In this document: positions 27,519 to 35,829 of the stretch, in pieces
Numbering within the stretch: the stretch's first letter is position 1
Layout of the letters: the number at the start of each line of letters is the position of its first letter
DNA from: Novipirellula herctigrandis
Lineage (GTDB): Bacteria > Planctomycetota > Planctomycetia > Pirellulales > Pirellulaceae
Assembly (NCBI GenBank): GCA_007859835.1
Contig: SJPJ01000001.1
Span: 6,765,260 to 6,829,259, forward strand
Direction: 5' to 3'
DNA: 64,000 bases
Position numbers and translations under genes: made by a program
The notes under the pieces: model-generated
What the model was told of the DNA's origin: nothing
The model's input: the letters and a program-made list of their open reading frames with translations, nothing else
Database searches by the model: none

Positions 27519-30500
27519 TGAAACATTTCTTTTTCGCGTTGTTTCTTTTGCCCAGCGCGTGTTTGGCCGCTGAAATATCATTTGACGCCGATTGGAGATT
27601 TTCGGTTGGCGATCCTAACGGGGCCGAGCAGATTGCATTTAATGATGCCCAATGGCGGGAATTGGATCTGCCCCATGATTGGAGTATCGAAGGAGCCTAC
27701 GACCAAGATCATCCGATGGGCGGCACCGGTGGATATCTTCCAGCGGGCATCGGTTGGTACCGCAAAACCATTCCTGTTCCCAGTCATTGGAAAAACCGGC
27801 ATGTAGAGATTGCGTTTGATGGCGTCTATAGGAACAGCACGGTTTGGGCGAATGGCAGAAAGCTGGGAACGCGACCCTATGGTTGGAGTTCCTTCGCCTA
27901 CGATATCAGCGACATCACCGAAGCGTCCGATTCCATTACCTTTGCCGTGCGGGTAGATAACAGCAAGCAACCGTCGGCGCGATGGTACACCGGCAGCGGC
28001 ATCTATGCTCACACTTGGATCGACGTGAAGCAAAAGGTACATGTTCCAACCTCTGGGATTTTCGTCCGCTCTCAGGGCAACAAGGTGGAACTTGACGCTG
28101 AAATTCAAAATACGCTAAGCGATCACGAAACCGTTCAGGTTGAAGTATCGATCATCGATCCCGGTGGTATGGAAGTGGCGAAAGGGTCCAGGTCAATTGG
28201 AATCCCAGCGGGAACTCATCAGGTTTCTAGTTTCCAATTTCAAATTTCGTCGCCGCTTCGTTGGGACGTTGATGATCCGAATCTCTACCGTGCGGTCACC
28301 AAGGTGATTGCTAACGGAAAAGACATTGATACAACGATCACTCGTTTTGGCATTCGTGACGTTCAATGGAAGCCAGAAACCGGCATGTGGCTTAATGGTG
28401 AAAACGTCAAGCTTCGTGGTGTCTGCAATCATCAGGATGCGGGCGCGCTAGGCGCGGCCGTTCCCGACAAGGTGTTGCGCTACCGTATCGAACAGCTTAA
28501 GAAAATGGGCTGCAACGCGATCAGGACTTCGCACAATCCACAGACTCCCGTTTTCTACGACATCTGCGACGAAACCGGCATGCTAGTGATGGATGAGATC
28601 TTTGATGGCTGGCTAAAAAAGGCGACGCACGACTATGGCCGTTATTATTTCGACGACTGGTGGGAGCGTGATTTGACCGACTGGATCAAGCGTGATCGCA
28701 ACCATCCTTCGGTCGTCATCTACAGCGTGGGCAACGAAACGCACGGGCCGGTTGCCAAGGAGTTGGTGGCACGGTGTCACCAGCTGGACGCCACACGCCC
28801 AGTCACCTCTGGGCATTCCGGATCGGAGCACATGGATGTATTCGGCGTTAACGGCGGTAGCGAAAAGCTGGGCTGGTTCGAGCGTCTGAAAAAGGATCGT
28901 GTCTTCATCGGCACCGAAAACACTCACACTTGGCAGGTACGCGGCTTCTATCGCACCAAGACTTGGTATCGCGACGGCTATTCCAAAAAGGCAATGCATT
29001 GGATTCCCGACTTAACAGACCAGGAAGTGTTTACCAATGATTGGACGGATTCCAACGGGCGGGCCAACCGAAAGCAGGTCTTTAATTCTAGCTATGACAA
29101 CGCCACCGTTCGCTTGAGTTCGCGTCAAAATATCCAGCAGTTACGTGATATCCCGAATTATGCCGGTTCGTTTCGCTGGACGGGCTTCGACTATATCGGC
29201 GAAGCAAGCTACGTTCATGGCGGTTGGCCGTTCAAGTCGTTCATGGGCGGTGCCATCGATACGGCCAACTTTGAAAAGGATTTATACTATCTCTACCAAA
29301 GCCAGTGGACCGACCAACCGATGGTTCACATCTTGCCGCACTGGACGCATCCGACACTCAAGCAGGGTACGCAGATACCGGTTTGGATCTATTCCAATTG
29401 CGATGAAGTTGAATTGTTTTTAGACGAGCAATCGTTGGGAAGAAAAACGCCTGGAACGGAATGGGATGCAATGCAGTGCCAATGGATGGTCCGCTGGCAA
29501 CCGGGCGAACTGAAAGCCGTTGGCTATCGAGGTAATCACGTTGCAGCGGAGAAGGTCATCCGAACCGCCGGGGCGCCCGCCAAGATCGATTTATCAATCG
29601 ACGGAGAACCTTTGGCAAACGCTGGCAAAGATATCGTTCAGGTTCGGGTCACGACGGTAGATGGAAATGGCGGATTTTATCCCTACGGCGAAAACCGGAC
29701 GCACTTTCGTGTGATGGGGCCTGGAAAACTTCGGGCGCTCGACAACGGAAGCCCCATTGATGTAGAGAAACATTTTGCCGTTGATAGTCGGAACGCGTTC
29801 TATGGATTGACGCGAGCCTTTGTGGAATCGACCGATGAGACCGGCGACATCGCTTTGTTAGCTAGTTGCATTTTAGGGGAAAAGAAACAAGTCACCTCCA
29901 ACATCGTCAGCATCGACACAAAGCTGCTCGCGTTAAGAGGCAAACTTCCAGCGGCGGAAATCGAGATCTTTTATACGCTCGACGGTGCAGCGCCGACGAT
30001 GCAGTCGGCTCGGTATACCGAAGCGTTTGACGTTCCACCGGGGACCACAGTCAAGGCGTTAGTTTCGCTGAACGGAAAACCCGTTCAGAATCTCCGAGAG
30101 CGTTTTGCGGGTGACGAAGGCTTCGTATGGGACAATAAGCAACAAGCACCGAACTTGGGTAGCGACCAGGCCGAAGATGCAACACTTAGCGGCGCGAAAA
30201 TTATCTCGCAGGGATTGAACTTCAATGGAAAAGGGTTCATTGACTTTGGTCAAAATCGACGTGCCTACGTCGAGTGGTATCAGGAGAATGACGGCGACGC
30301 TGGGCAAGCGAATCTCACCATACGCTACAGCGGAAAAACCAAGGGACGTCCCGGCCGTGCGATGATGCTAACTGTCAACGGAAAGGTCATCGAGGAAAAA
30401 TTGCTGCTTCCCAATGCAAAAAATTGGGGTTCGGATTGGAAGACGCTGACCGTCAAGATTCCGATCGTTCGCGGTGCAAATACGATACGCTTATCCACGA

Positions 30501-30544
30501 TTGAAAACGGCGGCATGTACATTGACGAAATTTCAGTTCACTAG
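27515..30544 (+). CDS. GH2 beta-galactosidase-like glycosidase
   Basis: Secreted retaining glycosidase of 1009 residues. The frame is open upstream to 27413, but MMKHFFFALFLLPSACLA is a clear signal peptide, so ATG 27515 is the start, overlapping the previous stop. Domains in order: sugar-binding jelly roll (WRELDLPHDWSIEGAY), GH2 immunoglobulin-like domain, TIM barrel with acid/base glutamate in SVGNETHGP (~405) and nucleophile in GTENTHTW (~466), DUF4982-like domain (VWIYSNCDEVELFLDEQSLG), a chitobiase-C-like segment (YTLDGAAPTM), and a C-terminal carbohydrate-binding module (ANLTIRYSG to YIDEISVH). Likely acts on galactose-containing polysaccharide; the exact linkage is unknown. Confidence 0.92.
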   Translation: MMKHFFFALFLLPSACLAAEISFDADWRFSVGDPNGAEQIAFNDAQWRELDLPHDWSIEGAYDQDHPMGGTGGYLPAGIGWYRKTIPVPSHWKNRHVEIAFDGVYRNSTVWANGRKLGTRPYGWSSFAYDISDITEASDSITFAVRVDNSKQPSARWYTGSGIYAHTWIDVKQKVHVPTSGIFVRSQGNKVELDAEIQNTLSDHETVQVEVSIIDPGGMEVAKGSRSIGIPAGTHQVSSFQFQISSPLRWDVDDPNLYRAVTKVIANGKDIDTTITRFGIRDVQWKPETGMWLNGENVKLRGVCNHQDAGALGAAVPDKVLRYRIEQLKKMGCNAIRTSHNPQTPVFYDICDETGMLVMDEIFDGWLKKATHDYGRYYFDDWWERDLTDWIKRDRNHPSVVIYSVGNETHGPVAKELVARCHQLDATRPVTSGHSGSEHMDVFGVNGGSEKLGWFERLKKDRVFIGTENTHTWQVRGFYRTKTWYRDGYSKKAMHWIPDLTDQEVFTNDWTDSNGRANRKQVFNSSYDNATVRLSSRQNIQQLRDIPNYAGSFRWTGFDYIGEASYVHGGWPFKSFMGGAIDTANFEKDLYYLYQSQWTDQPMVHILPHWTHPTLKQGTQIPVWIYSNCDEVELFLDEQSLGRKTPGTEWDAMQCQWMVRWQPGELKAVGYRGNHVAAEKVIRTAGAPAKIDLSIDGEPLANAGKDIVQVRVTTVDGNGGFYPYGENRTHFRVMGPGKLRALDNGSPIDVEKHFAVDSRNAFYGLTRAFVESTDETGDIALLASCILGEKKQVTSNIVSIDTKLLALRGKLPAAEIEIFYTLDGAAPTMQSARYTEAFDVPPGTTVKALVSLNGKPVQNLRERFAGDEGFVWDNKQQAPNLGSDQAEDATLSGAKIISQGLNFNGKGFIDFGQNRRAYVEWYQENDGDAGQANLTIRYSGKTKGRPGRAMMLTVNGKVIEEKLLLPNAKNWGSDWKTLTVKIPIVRGANTIRLSTIENGGMYIDEISVH

Positions 30545-30784
30545 GTCGTTTGGTTCGCTTGATCGTTGGGGGCCAGCTTCATGGCTAGCGATCAAAGCGT
30601 TTTGGATTTTTCTTAGCCAGGTGAGAATTCTCGGAGCCCACTTTCGTTACATCACGTAGGATCTGGGCAGTTTCTCCACTCGCAAGTTCCTCTTCTCTCG
30701 TGAAGCAAACGAATCGCAGGAGAAGCATGTTAGAGTTGCTTCCTAAAGGTTGGCTGTTCACTACCTGGCTCACCATTGGTCACT

Positions 30785-31320
30785 AGGCAATCCAAATTCG
30801 CATTGCAAGCCAAAGACTGGATTATTCACAATGAAAAATTGGGTGGAGATCCTTTCTCTCTCTCTGGCGTACGACACTCTCCATGCGGCACTGCAACGTC
30901 CCATGGTCGAGTATCCAGCAGGCAAAGGTGTTGACGGAGGCCTGCAGTGGTTGGGGACGCCTGGGTAAATGATCAAAACCGTAGCGGGGACGATCGATTC
31001 ATCTCGTCACTCCGATTGCATCGACAAGGCGTGGACCGACGTTGAAGAGCGGTTTGCAACCATGGTGCGGCGTATTGACGATTGCGTCGGCGATTTAATA
31101 ATAACATTCCAGGACCTGGAGATTGACCAGAATACGATGGTCGTGTTCACAAGCGACAATGGGCCTCATTGTGAAAGCTGCCTAAAAGCTTTCGACTACG
31201 CGTCAACTTCGTTTGAGTCTTTCGGCCCCTTTGATGGCATCAAACGCGATCTTTGGGAGGGCGGCATTCGAATGCCAACGCTCGTTCATTTTCCCGCAGT
31301 GGTTAGTCCCACGACGATCG
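30785..31320 (+). pseudogene. Sulfatase central fragment, frameshifted and stopped
   Basis: Sulfatase sequence is readable in two frames. AKDWIIHNEKLGGDPFSL (30809 onward) shifts frame in a CT run (about 30855-30865) to SLAYDTLHAALQRP, as in the family's PFFLYLAYDTPHAALQ. WLGTPG is then interrupted by TAA at 30966, and the same frame continues with MIKTVAGTIDS, FATMVRRIDDCVGDLI, VVFTSDNGPHCES (the S-D-N-G metal site), GPFDGIKRDLWEGGIRMPT. Both N- and C-termini are absent. Two lesions make this a dead gene. It lies between the GH2 and GH30-like genes. Confidence 0.85.
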
Positions 31321-31400
31321 ACTTTCGGTTTGTGCTAATCAGGAATACGAATGAGAAAGAGAAGTCATGTCAATCGTCTCATGCCAACTTAGGCTGTTGA

Positions 31401-32918
31401 ATGAAATTCCCCATTCTGATTCTATTCCTGTTGATCGCGACCAAACCATTGGTAGTGCTAGCGCAAATTGAAATCGATCCTGGTCGTCCTACTGGTGCAA
31501 CGGTGCAGTACTTTGGATGGGATTTGAAGGGCTGGAAAGACAACACTAGCACGCCCGATCGAGCGGCAACGCTCTACAAAGATACACCCGCCAATATCGT
31601 TCGCATCCCGATCGAAGCCTTTGCCCACCGTGAGGATGGCTCCATCGATCCAGGACCCTATGGGCCGATGCTAAAAAGCCTGGGCAACATCCGATCCCTC
31701 AACCCGGATGTAAAGATTTTTGCCAGTCTCAAACTTGCGAAGGAAAAGACCTTTCCCGCGTGGGTTGAGTCAGACGAGGTCGCTTCCATCTTCGGTGCAA
31801 AGGTGAAACGTCCGGTTCCGGAGAAGTACGCGAGACTCGTCGCCGACTACGTTGAATGGTTACGCAAGAATCGGATCGCTATCGATTTTCTTGGCCTCAA
31901 CAACGAAATTTCGGGCGCCCTCACGCCGCAGCATTATCTCGCGACTGCGAGAGCGTTGGACATGGAGCTTGCGAATCGCAAGGTGCCAAAGGAATTTCGG
32001 TCCTTCCAATATATCGGCGCAGAATGTTTTGGCGTTGCCACATCCGTCCGATATGCCCAGTCGATTAGGGCAGGTCGAGGTCTTGAATACGCCGATATCT
32101 GGGGTACCCACTTCTATCCGGATTTGAAGAGTGGTTCCATCGACGACTGGAGGCAGCTTTTCGAAATCACGCGAGGACGTCCTCTGTGGCACACCGAGTT
32201 GCACGTCCGCAGCAGTCCAGAGCCAGCCGAGCACATTGCCGCCGTTCGAGACGGTCTAGCAATTTTGTTTGCAACGAATCAGCTCGGAGCGGAGGGGTAC
32301 ATCTGGTGGGCTCGCGGATTTCAAGACGACCCTACCAACCTGATACGGCGCAAGGCGATCGGAAGCCTGCTCGGAGGATCCTGTATTTACACATCCGGAC
32401 GATACAAAGCCAAAGACAATGAACCGGATGCCTACTTGGCGCAGGGAACACGAGTCGGCGAAACCGTTTGGGTTTGGTTTTTCAATCCCAGATCCAAAAT
32501 CGCGGAGATGCCGATTTTGTTAAAGCGTGGCATTGCAGTGGAGGCAAGCTGTGAGTACTGGGCTGGCGGAAACACGGAGGCGACAAAGACATCCGGGACG
32601 TTGGAAGTCGATTCTAGGAATGGGAAGTATTTCGCATTGAAAAACGTTCCGGCCACTTCGATTGTTCTGCTTAAGATCGACCTCAAGAATACCAGTCGTT
32701 CACCAAGCAAAGCTGAAGATAGCCTCGTCGCAGAGCGAGTATGGCGTTCCAGTGTCCCTCAGTCGCAACCAGTGAAAGCATCTCTTGAATCAGTGGAAAA
32801 GGGGGTCGGTCTTTTCCGGCAGGCCGACGGACGCACCTTCAAATACCGGCTAAACAAGCTTTCGGCCGAGGATCGCAAGATCGCCGAGAACGCAGCATCA
32901 AAGAAGGGCCTTGAGTAG
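31401..32918 (+). CDS. Secreted clan GH-A glycosidase, GH30-like
   Basis: 505-residue exported protein with an N-terminal signal peptide (FPILILFLLIATKPLVVLA). A TIM-barrel glycosidase is suggested by YFGWDLKGW near the start, IDFLGLNNEISG with the probable acid/base glutamate (~167), YADIWGTHFYP, and PLWHTELHVRSS with the probable nucleophile (~265). A beta-sandwich follows (VWVWFFNPRSK, ATSIVLLKIDL), as in GH30 enzymes. The last ~70 residues have no known match. I cannot name a family with certainty; GH30, GH39 or an unclassified clan GH-A member are all possible. Context suggests it shares a polysaccharide target with GH95 and GH2. Confidence 0.72.
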   Translation: MKFPILILFLLIATKPLVVLAQIEIDPGRPTGATVQYFGWDLKGWKDNTSTPDRAATLYKDTPANIVRIPIEAFAHREDGSIDPGPYGPMLKSLGNIRSLNPDVKIFASLKLAKEKTFPAWVESDEVASIFGAKVKRPVPEKYARLVADYVEWLRKNRIAIDFLGLNNEISGALTPQHYLATARALDMELANRKVPKEFRSFQYIGAECFGVATSVRYAQSIRAGRGLEYADIWGTHFYPDLKSGSIDDWRQLFEITRGRPLWHTELHVRSSPEPAEHIAAVRDGLAILFATNQLGAEGYIWWARGFQDDPTNLIRRKAIGSLLGGSCIYTSGRYKAKDNEPDAYLAQGTRVGETVWVWFFNPRSKIAEMPILLKRGIAVEASCEYWAGGNTEATKTSGTLEVDSRNGKYFALKNVPATSIVLLKIDLKNTSRSPSKAEDSLVAERVWRSSVPQSQPVKASLESVEKGVGLFRQADGRTFKYRLNKLSAEDRKIAENAASKKGLE

Positions 32919-32948
32919 TCGTCAGTCCTTCTTTGGGCTTGTCACCGT

Positions 32949-33205
32949 TTAATGTCCGCATGACGCTGGAACTTGACGAGTCTCTTGCTGCCACTGCTTT
33001 GGTATGACTGCGACATCGCTGTCGTTATCGTAGTGCTTTCGTAATCGCTCTAGCTCGACCTTCATTTCACCACCTGATCAGCATACTTAGGGTTTTCGTG
33101 CCGGTTCGTCAGGTCGTCGGGATCGGCTTGCAAGTCGTCGAGCTCCTACGCGTCAAACTGATAGAAAGTCATCAGCTTGTCACGATGGTTCCGTACACCG
33201 TAACG
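32949..33205 (-). pseudogene. Sulfatase C-terminal remnant (minus strand)
   Basis: Reading the complement from 33205: RYGVRNHRDKLMTFYQFDA, a TAG where the family has tryptophan or tyrosine, ELDDLQADPDDLTN, NPKYADQVVK, then a frame change and KVELERLRKHYDNDSDVAV followed by PKQWQQE and a final TAA at 32949. This is the C-terminal pattern of sulfatases (YGVRT-x-R-x-KLI, ELYDLxxDPxELxN, LRxxYxD). One stop and one frameshift are visible. It is the only sulfatase remnant on the minus strand, so it derives from a separate gene. The rest of the gap up to 33490 shows nothing I recognise. Confidence 0.75.
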
Positions 33206-33497
33206 GTTTCGTCAAAATGAATCGTCATGTTGTGCAGCATCGGACGTGACGGTCCACCGTTGGCGATGACGATTGGCTTACCGATTTCGCGAAGGTGCGA
33301 CACGAGTATCACCTCAATGACGAGGAGTCGCGTCGGAAGATGGATCAACTGAACTGCTCGGAGGAAGTGCCGAACGTTCCGTCGCCAACGATGAGCCAAC
33401 ATTGGGCGAGGAGCGATGACGAACCGATATCCAGTGGTTCAAACAAGACACTTGAGATACACGATTTGGTCCCAGTATTGGCCTAGTCGACGGGGCC

Positions 33498-33539
33498 AAT
33501 AAAAAACACCGCCTAAAACCCAACGTTTCAGGCGGTGTT
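33498..33539 (-). terminator. Rho-independent terminator of the tRNA gene
   Basis: On the minus strand AACACCGCCT and AGGCGGTGTT (33505-33514 with 33530-33539) form a perfect 10-bp stem with a 15-base loop. A run of Ts follows (33498-33504 on the complement). It lies 10 bp past the tRNA 3' end, so it should terminate the tRNA-Ser transcript. Confidence 0.9.
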
Positions 33540-33549
33540 CTGAAAGTAG

Positions 33550-33632
33550 CGGAGGACACGGGACTCGAACCCGCAACTCCTTACGGAGCAATTGATTTCG
33601 AATCAACCTGCTTGCCAATTCGCTTATCCTCC
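33550..33632 (-). tRNA. tRNA-Ser (anticodon CGA)
   Basis: Class II tRNA on the minus strand, 83 nt. Acceptor arms GGAGGAT and GTCCTCC pair along seven positions (last a T-G pair), with discriminator G. The anticodon stem GTTGA/TCAAT encloses the loop TTCGAAA, giving anticodon CGA for UCG codons. The long variable arm CTCC-GTAA-GGAG is typical of tRNA-Ser. The T arm has GCGGG-TTCGAGT-CCCGT. The D stem is short. CCA is not encoded and must be added after transcription. Confidence 0.93.
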
Positions 33633-33675
33633 AAACGACTCAATACGCGTATATTTACGGTGTTTGCTCATCTCG

Positions 33676-34107
33676 TCAAGCGTGGGGAAAATCTTGTTGG
33701 GAAACGACGACCCGATCTACATCGCTGAGCGACCGAATTTTTCCCAATTGCCCCATTATTGACTCGTTCCCAGTGATGGCCGTTTCGATCTCGGCAGCCC
33801 TAGGATGGTTGCTCGAAAGCCGAACCGAACCATTCTTATGGACGGAAAGCTCGATTGGCGGGTTCACGGAAATACCCATCGCAGCTAACTGGGACCGAAT
33901 CGCATCGGCGACTTGATCGATCCTGTTTTCAAGTGTTTGAGGTTCTTGCGACGCATCATTGGAGGACGGATCCGTTAAGATTTGTTCGAATCCGCCAATT
34001 GCTTTTTGGACGCCGCTTGCAACCTCGGATGCGACACCGCTGGCGACACGAGTCGCGATGCTGGCGGCTTGGACCGCCAAGCGTGCGGACGTTATTGGAG
34101 AGCTCAA
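33676..34107 (-). CDS. Hypothetical protein, Ala/Val-rich N-terminus
   Basis: 143-residue protein of unknown function. The N-terminal third is rich in Ala, Val and Ser (ARLAVQAASIATRVASGVAS, amphipathic helix-like). The C-terminal half, MGISVNPPIELSVHKNGSVR and HPRAAEIETAI, looks like a small folded alpha/beta domain. The only available start is TTG 34107. It lies nine bases downstream of the secreted protein gene on the same strand, so both are probably co-transcribed. Confidence 0.65.
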   Translation of the reverse strand: MSSPITSARLAVQAASIATRVASGVASEVASGVQKAIGGFEQILTDPSSNDASQEPQTLENRIDQVADAIRSQLAAMGISVNPPIELSVHKNGSVRLSSNHPRAAEIETAITGNESIMGQLGKIRSLSDVDRVVVSQQDFPHA

Positions 34108-34116
34108 TCGATCGGC

Positions 34117-34428
34117 CTAGTGTTTGTGTTCGGTCTTGAAGCCATATTCTTTCAGCCACGCTTCCCATTTATGGGCTTCGTCATGCGTTTCTAATTTCAA
34201 TTCGTGCCACTTGGGGCAGCGATATTTGACGTCAATATGGCCATCGTGTTGGTGTTTTTCTAGTTCGCAACCAAGCTTCTTGAGCGTCTTGGAGATTGTG
34301 TCAGCCTTTTTTTCATCGTGAATGTGCTTTGCTTTCCACTCGGTCAATTGGTAGCGAACGACTTCGTCCGCAGAAGCAATTGCAGGCAAAAGGGTAAAGG
34401 CGGCAGCAAACATTAGAACTCGAAACAT
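34117..34428 (-). CDS. Small secreted His/Lys-rich protein
   Basis: 103-residue exported protein with a clear signal peptide (MFRVLMFAAAFTLLPAIASA, cleavage before DEVV). The mature part is charged and histidine-rich (KHIHDEKKAD, EKHQHDGHID, HDEAHKWEAW, TEHKH) with two cysteines (LGCEL, YRCPKW) that could form a disulfide. I know no function for it; the fold may be a small alpha/beta module. The ATG at 34428 is preceded by an upstream region with no close neighbour, so it probably begins the transcript including the next gene. Confidence 0.75.
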   Translation of the reverse strand: MFRVLMFAAAFTLLPAIASADEVVRYQLTEWKAKHIHDEKKADTISKTLKKLGCELEKHQHDGHIDVKYRCPKWHELKLETHDEAHKWEAWLKEYGFKTEHKH

Positions 34429-34626
34429 ATAGTGGACCTTTTGGATGAGGAAATTGATTGCGATGAGTGTTACGGAATTTGTACCGAACCCGTCAAGGTG
34501 TCCGAAATCAAGACGTCCGAGATGACGTTGCCTTTTGGATAGTTCTATCCCAGCAAAAACGCCTTTCGAGGAGTGAACGGGGACAAGCTCATCTTCGCAG
34601 TCTCCGCGGAAAAGGCAAGAATCGAC

Positions 34627-34815
34627 CTAATCGCGATTCTTGATTACTTTGGTTGGCGGTAGCGATTCGATTTTCCAACCGATCGAAGCATAGGTACGGT
34701 TGAATTCAGCGATAAAGTCTTCGGGCTGTTCTTTTGGCAGTAGCACCGCCCCGGTCGCGTGGGCCTCCTTTTTGATCACCGCGTCGGACGTATGGCTACG
34801 ATGACTGCTGCTCAT
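34627..34815 (-). CDS. Small hypothetical protein
   Basis: 62-residue protein, ATG at 34815, lying 28 bp after the D-2-hydroxyacid dehydrogenase stop on the same strand. The sequence has a basic N-terminus, then EFNRTYASIGWKIESLPPTK, which looks like a real short fold rather than random translation. No signal peptide or membrane segment. Function unknown; co-transcription with the dehydrogenase is likely. Confidence 0.5.
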   Translation of the reverse strand: MSSSHRSHTSDAVIKKEAHATGAVLLPKEQPEDFIAEFNRTYASIGWKIESLPPTKVIKNRD

Positions 34816-34843
34816 AGGGAATCCATTTTTTGGGGCTCGTGAG

Positions 34844-35815
34844 TTATCGATAAACCACGGATGGGTGGGGGAATCCGAGTCGTTTGTCCACGAGGTTGTA
34901 GGGCTCTTTACCTGCCAGATAGCGTCGTAGGTTGACGCATGCCAAGTTCACGGTGTCGTCAACGCGGCGTTCGGATTGTGCTCCCACGTGCGGTGTAATG
35001 ATGACTTTTGGGTCGTCCCAAAGCAAGCTCGATTCGGAAAGTGGTTCGACTTCGGTGACATCCAGACCGGCACCGGCAATTTGGCCGCTGGCGAGCGCTT
35101 CAACCAGTGCCGATTCGACGATGACTGCGCCGCGAGCAACGTTGATCATATAGCTGCCGCGAGGCATTTCTGCCAACCGGGCCGCGTCAATCAGCCCCTC
35201 CGTATCGGAATTGAGCGGCAGCGTCAAAATCACAATATCACTGGCAGCCAACAGATCGTCGAGCCGATCGTGAGGCCAAAGTTCCTCGATCTCAGACGGT
35301 TTCTCGACCGGGTAATAATCGGTCGCAAGAATGCGTACGTTCCAAGGGGCCAGCATCCGCGAGATCATTCGCCCATTGCCTCCGAGCCCCACGATGCCGA
35401 CCGTTTTGCCACGCAGGTCGTCGGTGGGCAATCGCGTAAAGTCTCGTTTCGCCGCGGCTCGTAAAAAGAGTGGCAATTGTCGGAGTAGCCCGAACAGCAA
35501 CGCAAATGTTTGTTCGGCCACTTGCGGAGCGAACAGTCCTGAGGCGCTGCTAACGGGAATGTTCGACGCAATCACGCCTGGGACTAGGCAATGGTCAAGT
35601 CCTGCGGCGGAGGACTGAATCCACTGCAATCGGTTCGCTCGCAGAACGCGGTCCCAGTCGACGGGGACTTTTGCGTGCCCAATGAAAATGTCCGCCGTCG
35701 GTAGCAGCTCATCAATACGCTCTTGGCCCGCGTTGACAATTTCCGCATCCGGCGCAGCCTCTTGGATTTGTTTGATATGCTTGTCAAGGACCGGAAAGCA
35801 GAGCACAATTCGCAT
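34844..35815 (-). CDS. D-2-hydroxyacid dehydrogenase (NAD-dependent)
   Basis: Oxidoreductase of ~323 residues interconverting a 2-oxo acid and its D-2-hydroxy acid. The frame extends upstream to 36028, but the protein clearly begins at ATG 35815 (MRIVLCFPVL). The NAD-binding motif is VGIVGLGGNGRMISRML. Catalytic residues of the family appear as R in NVARGAVI, E in VTEVEPL and H in ITPHVGAQ. The N-terminal lid contains IQSSAAGLDHCL and SASGLFAPQVAEQ. Substrate unknown (glyoxylate/hydroxypyruvate-type enzymes are close in motif). Only 14 bp separate it from the divergent GIY-YIG gene, so their promoters overlap coding sequence. Confidence 0.9.
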   Translation of the reverse strand: MRIVLCFPVLDKHIKQIQEAAPDAEIVNAGQERIDELLPTADIFIGHAKVPVDWDRVLRANRLQWIQSSAAGLDHCLVPGVIASNIPVSSASGLFAPQVAEQTFALLFGLLRQLPLFLRAAAKRDFTRLPTDDLRGKTVGIVGLGGNGRMISRMLAPWNVRILATDYYPVEKPSEIEELWPHDRLDDLLAASDIVILTLPLNSDTEGLIDAARLAEMPRGSYMINVARGAVIVESALVEALASGQIAGAGLDVTEVEPLSESSLLWDDPKVIITPHVGAQSERRVDDTVNLACVNLRRYLAGKEPYNLVDKRLGFPHPSVVYR

Positions 35816-35829
35816 GGCGGGAGAGCAAA

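Noticed and set aside
33172-33402. Minus-strand 76-codon frame next to the sulfatase remnant
   Set aside because: It runs out of frame with the sulfatase homology and shows no recognised motif of its own.
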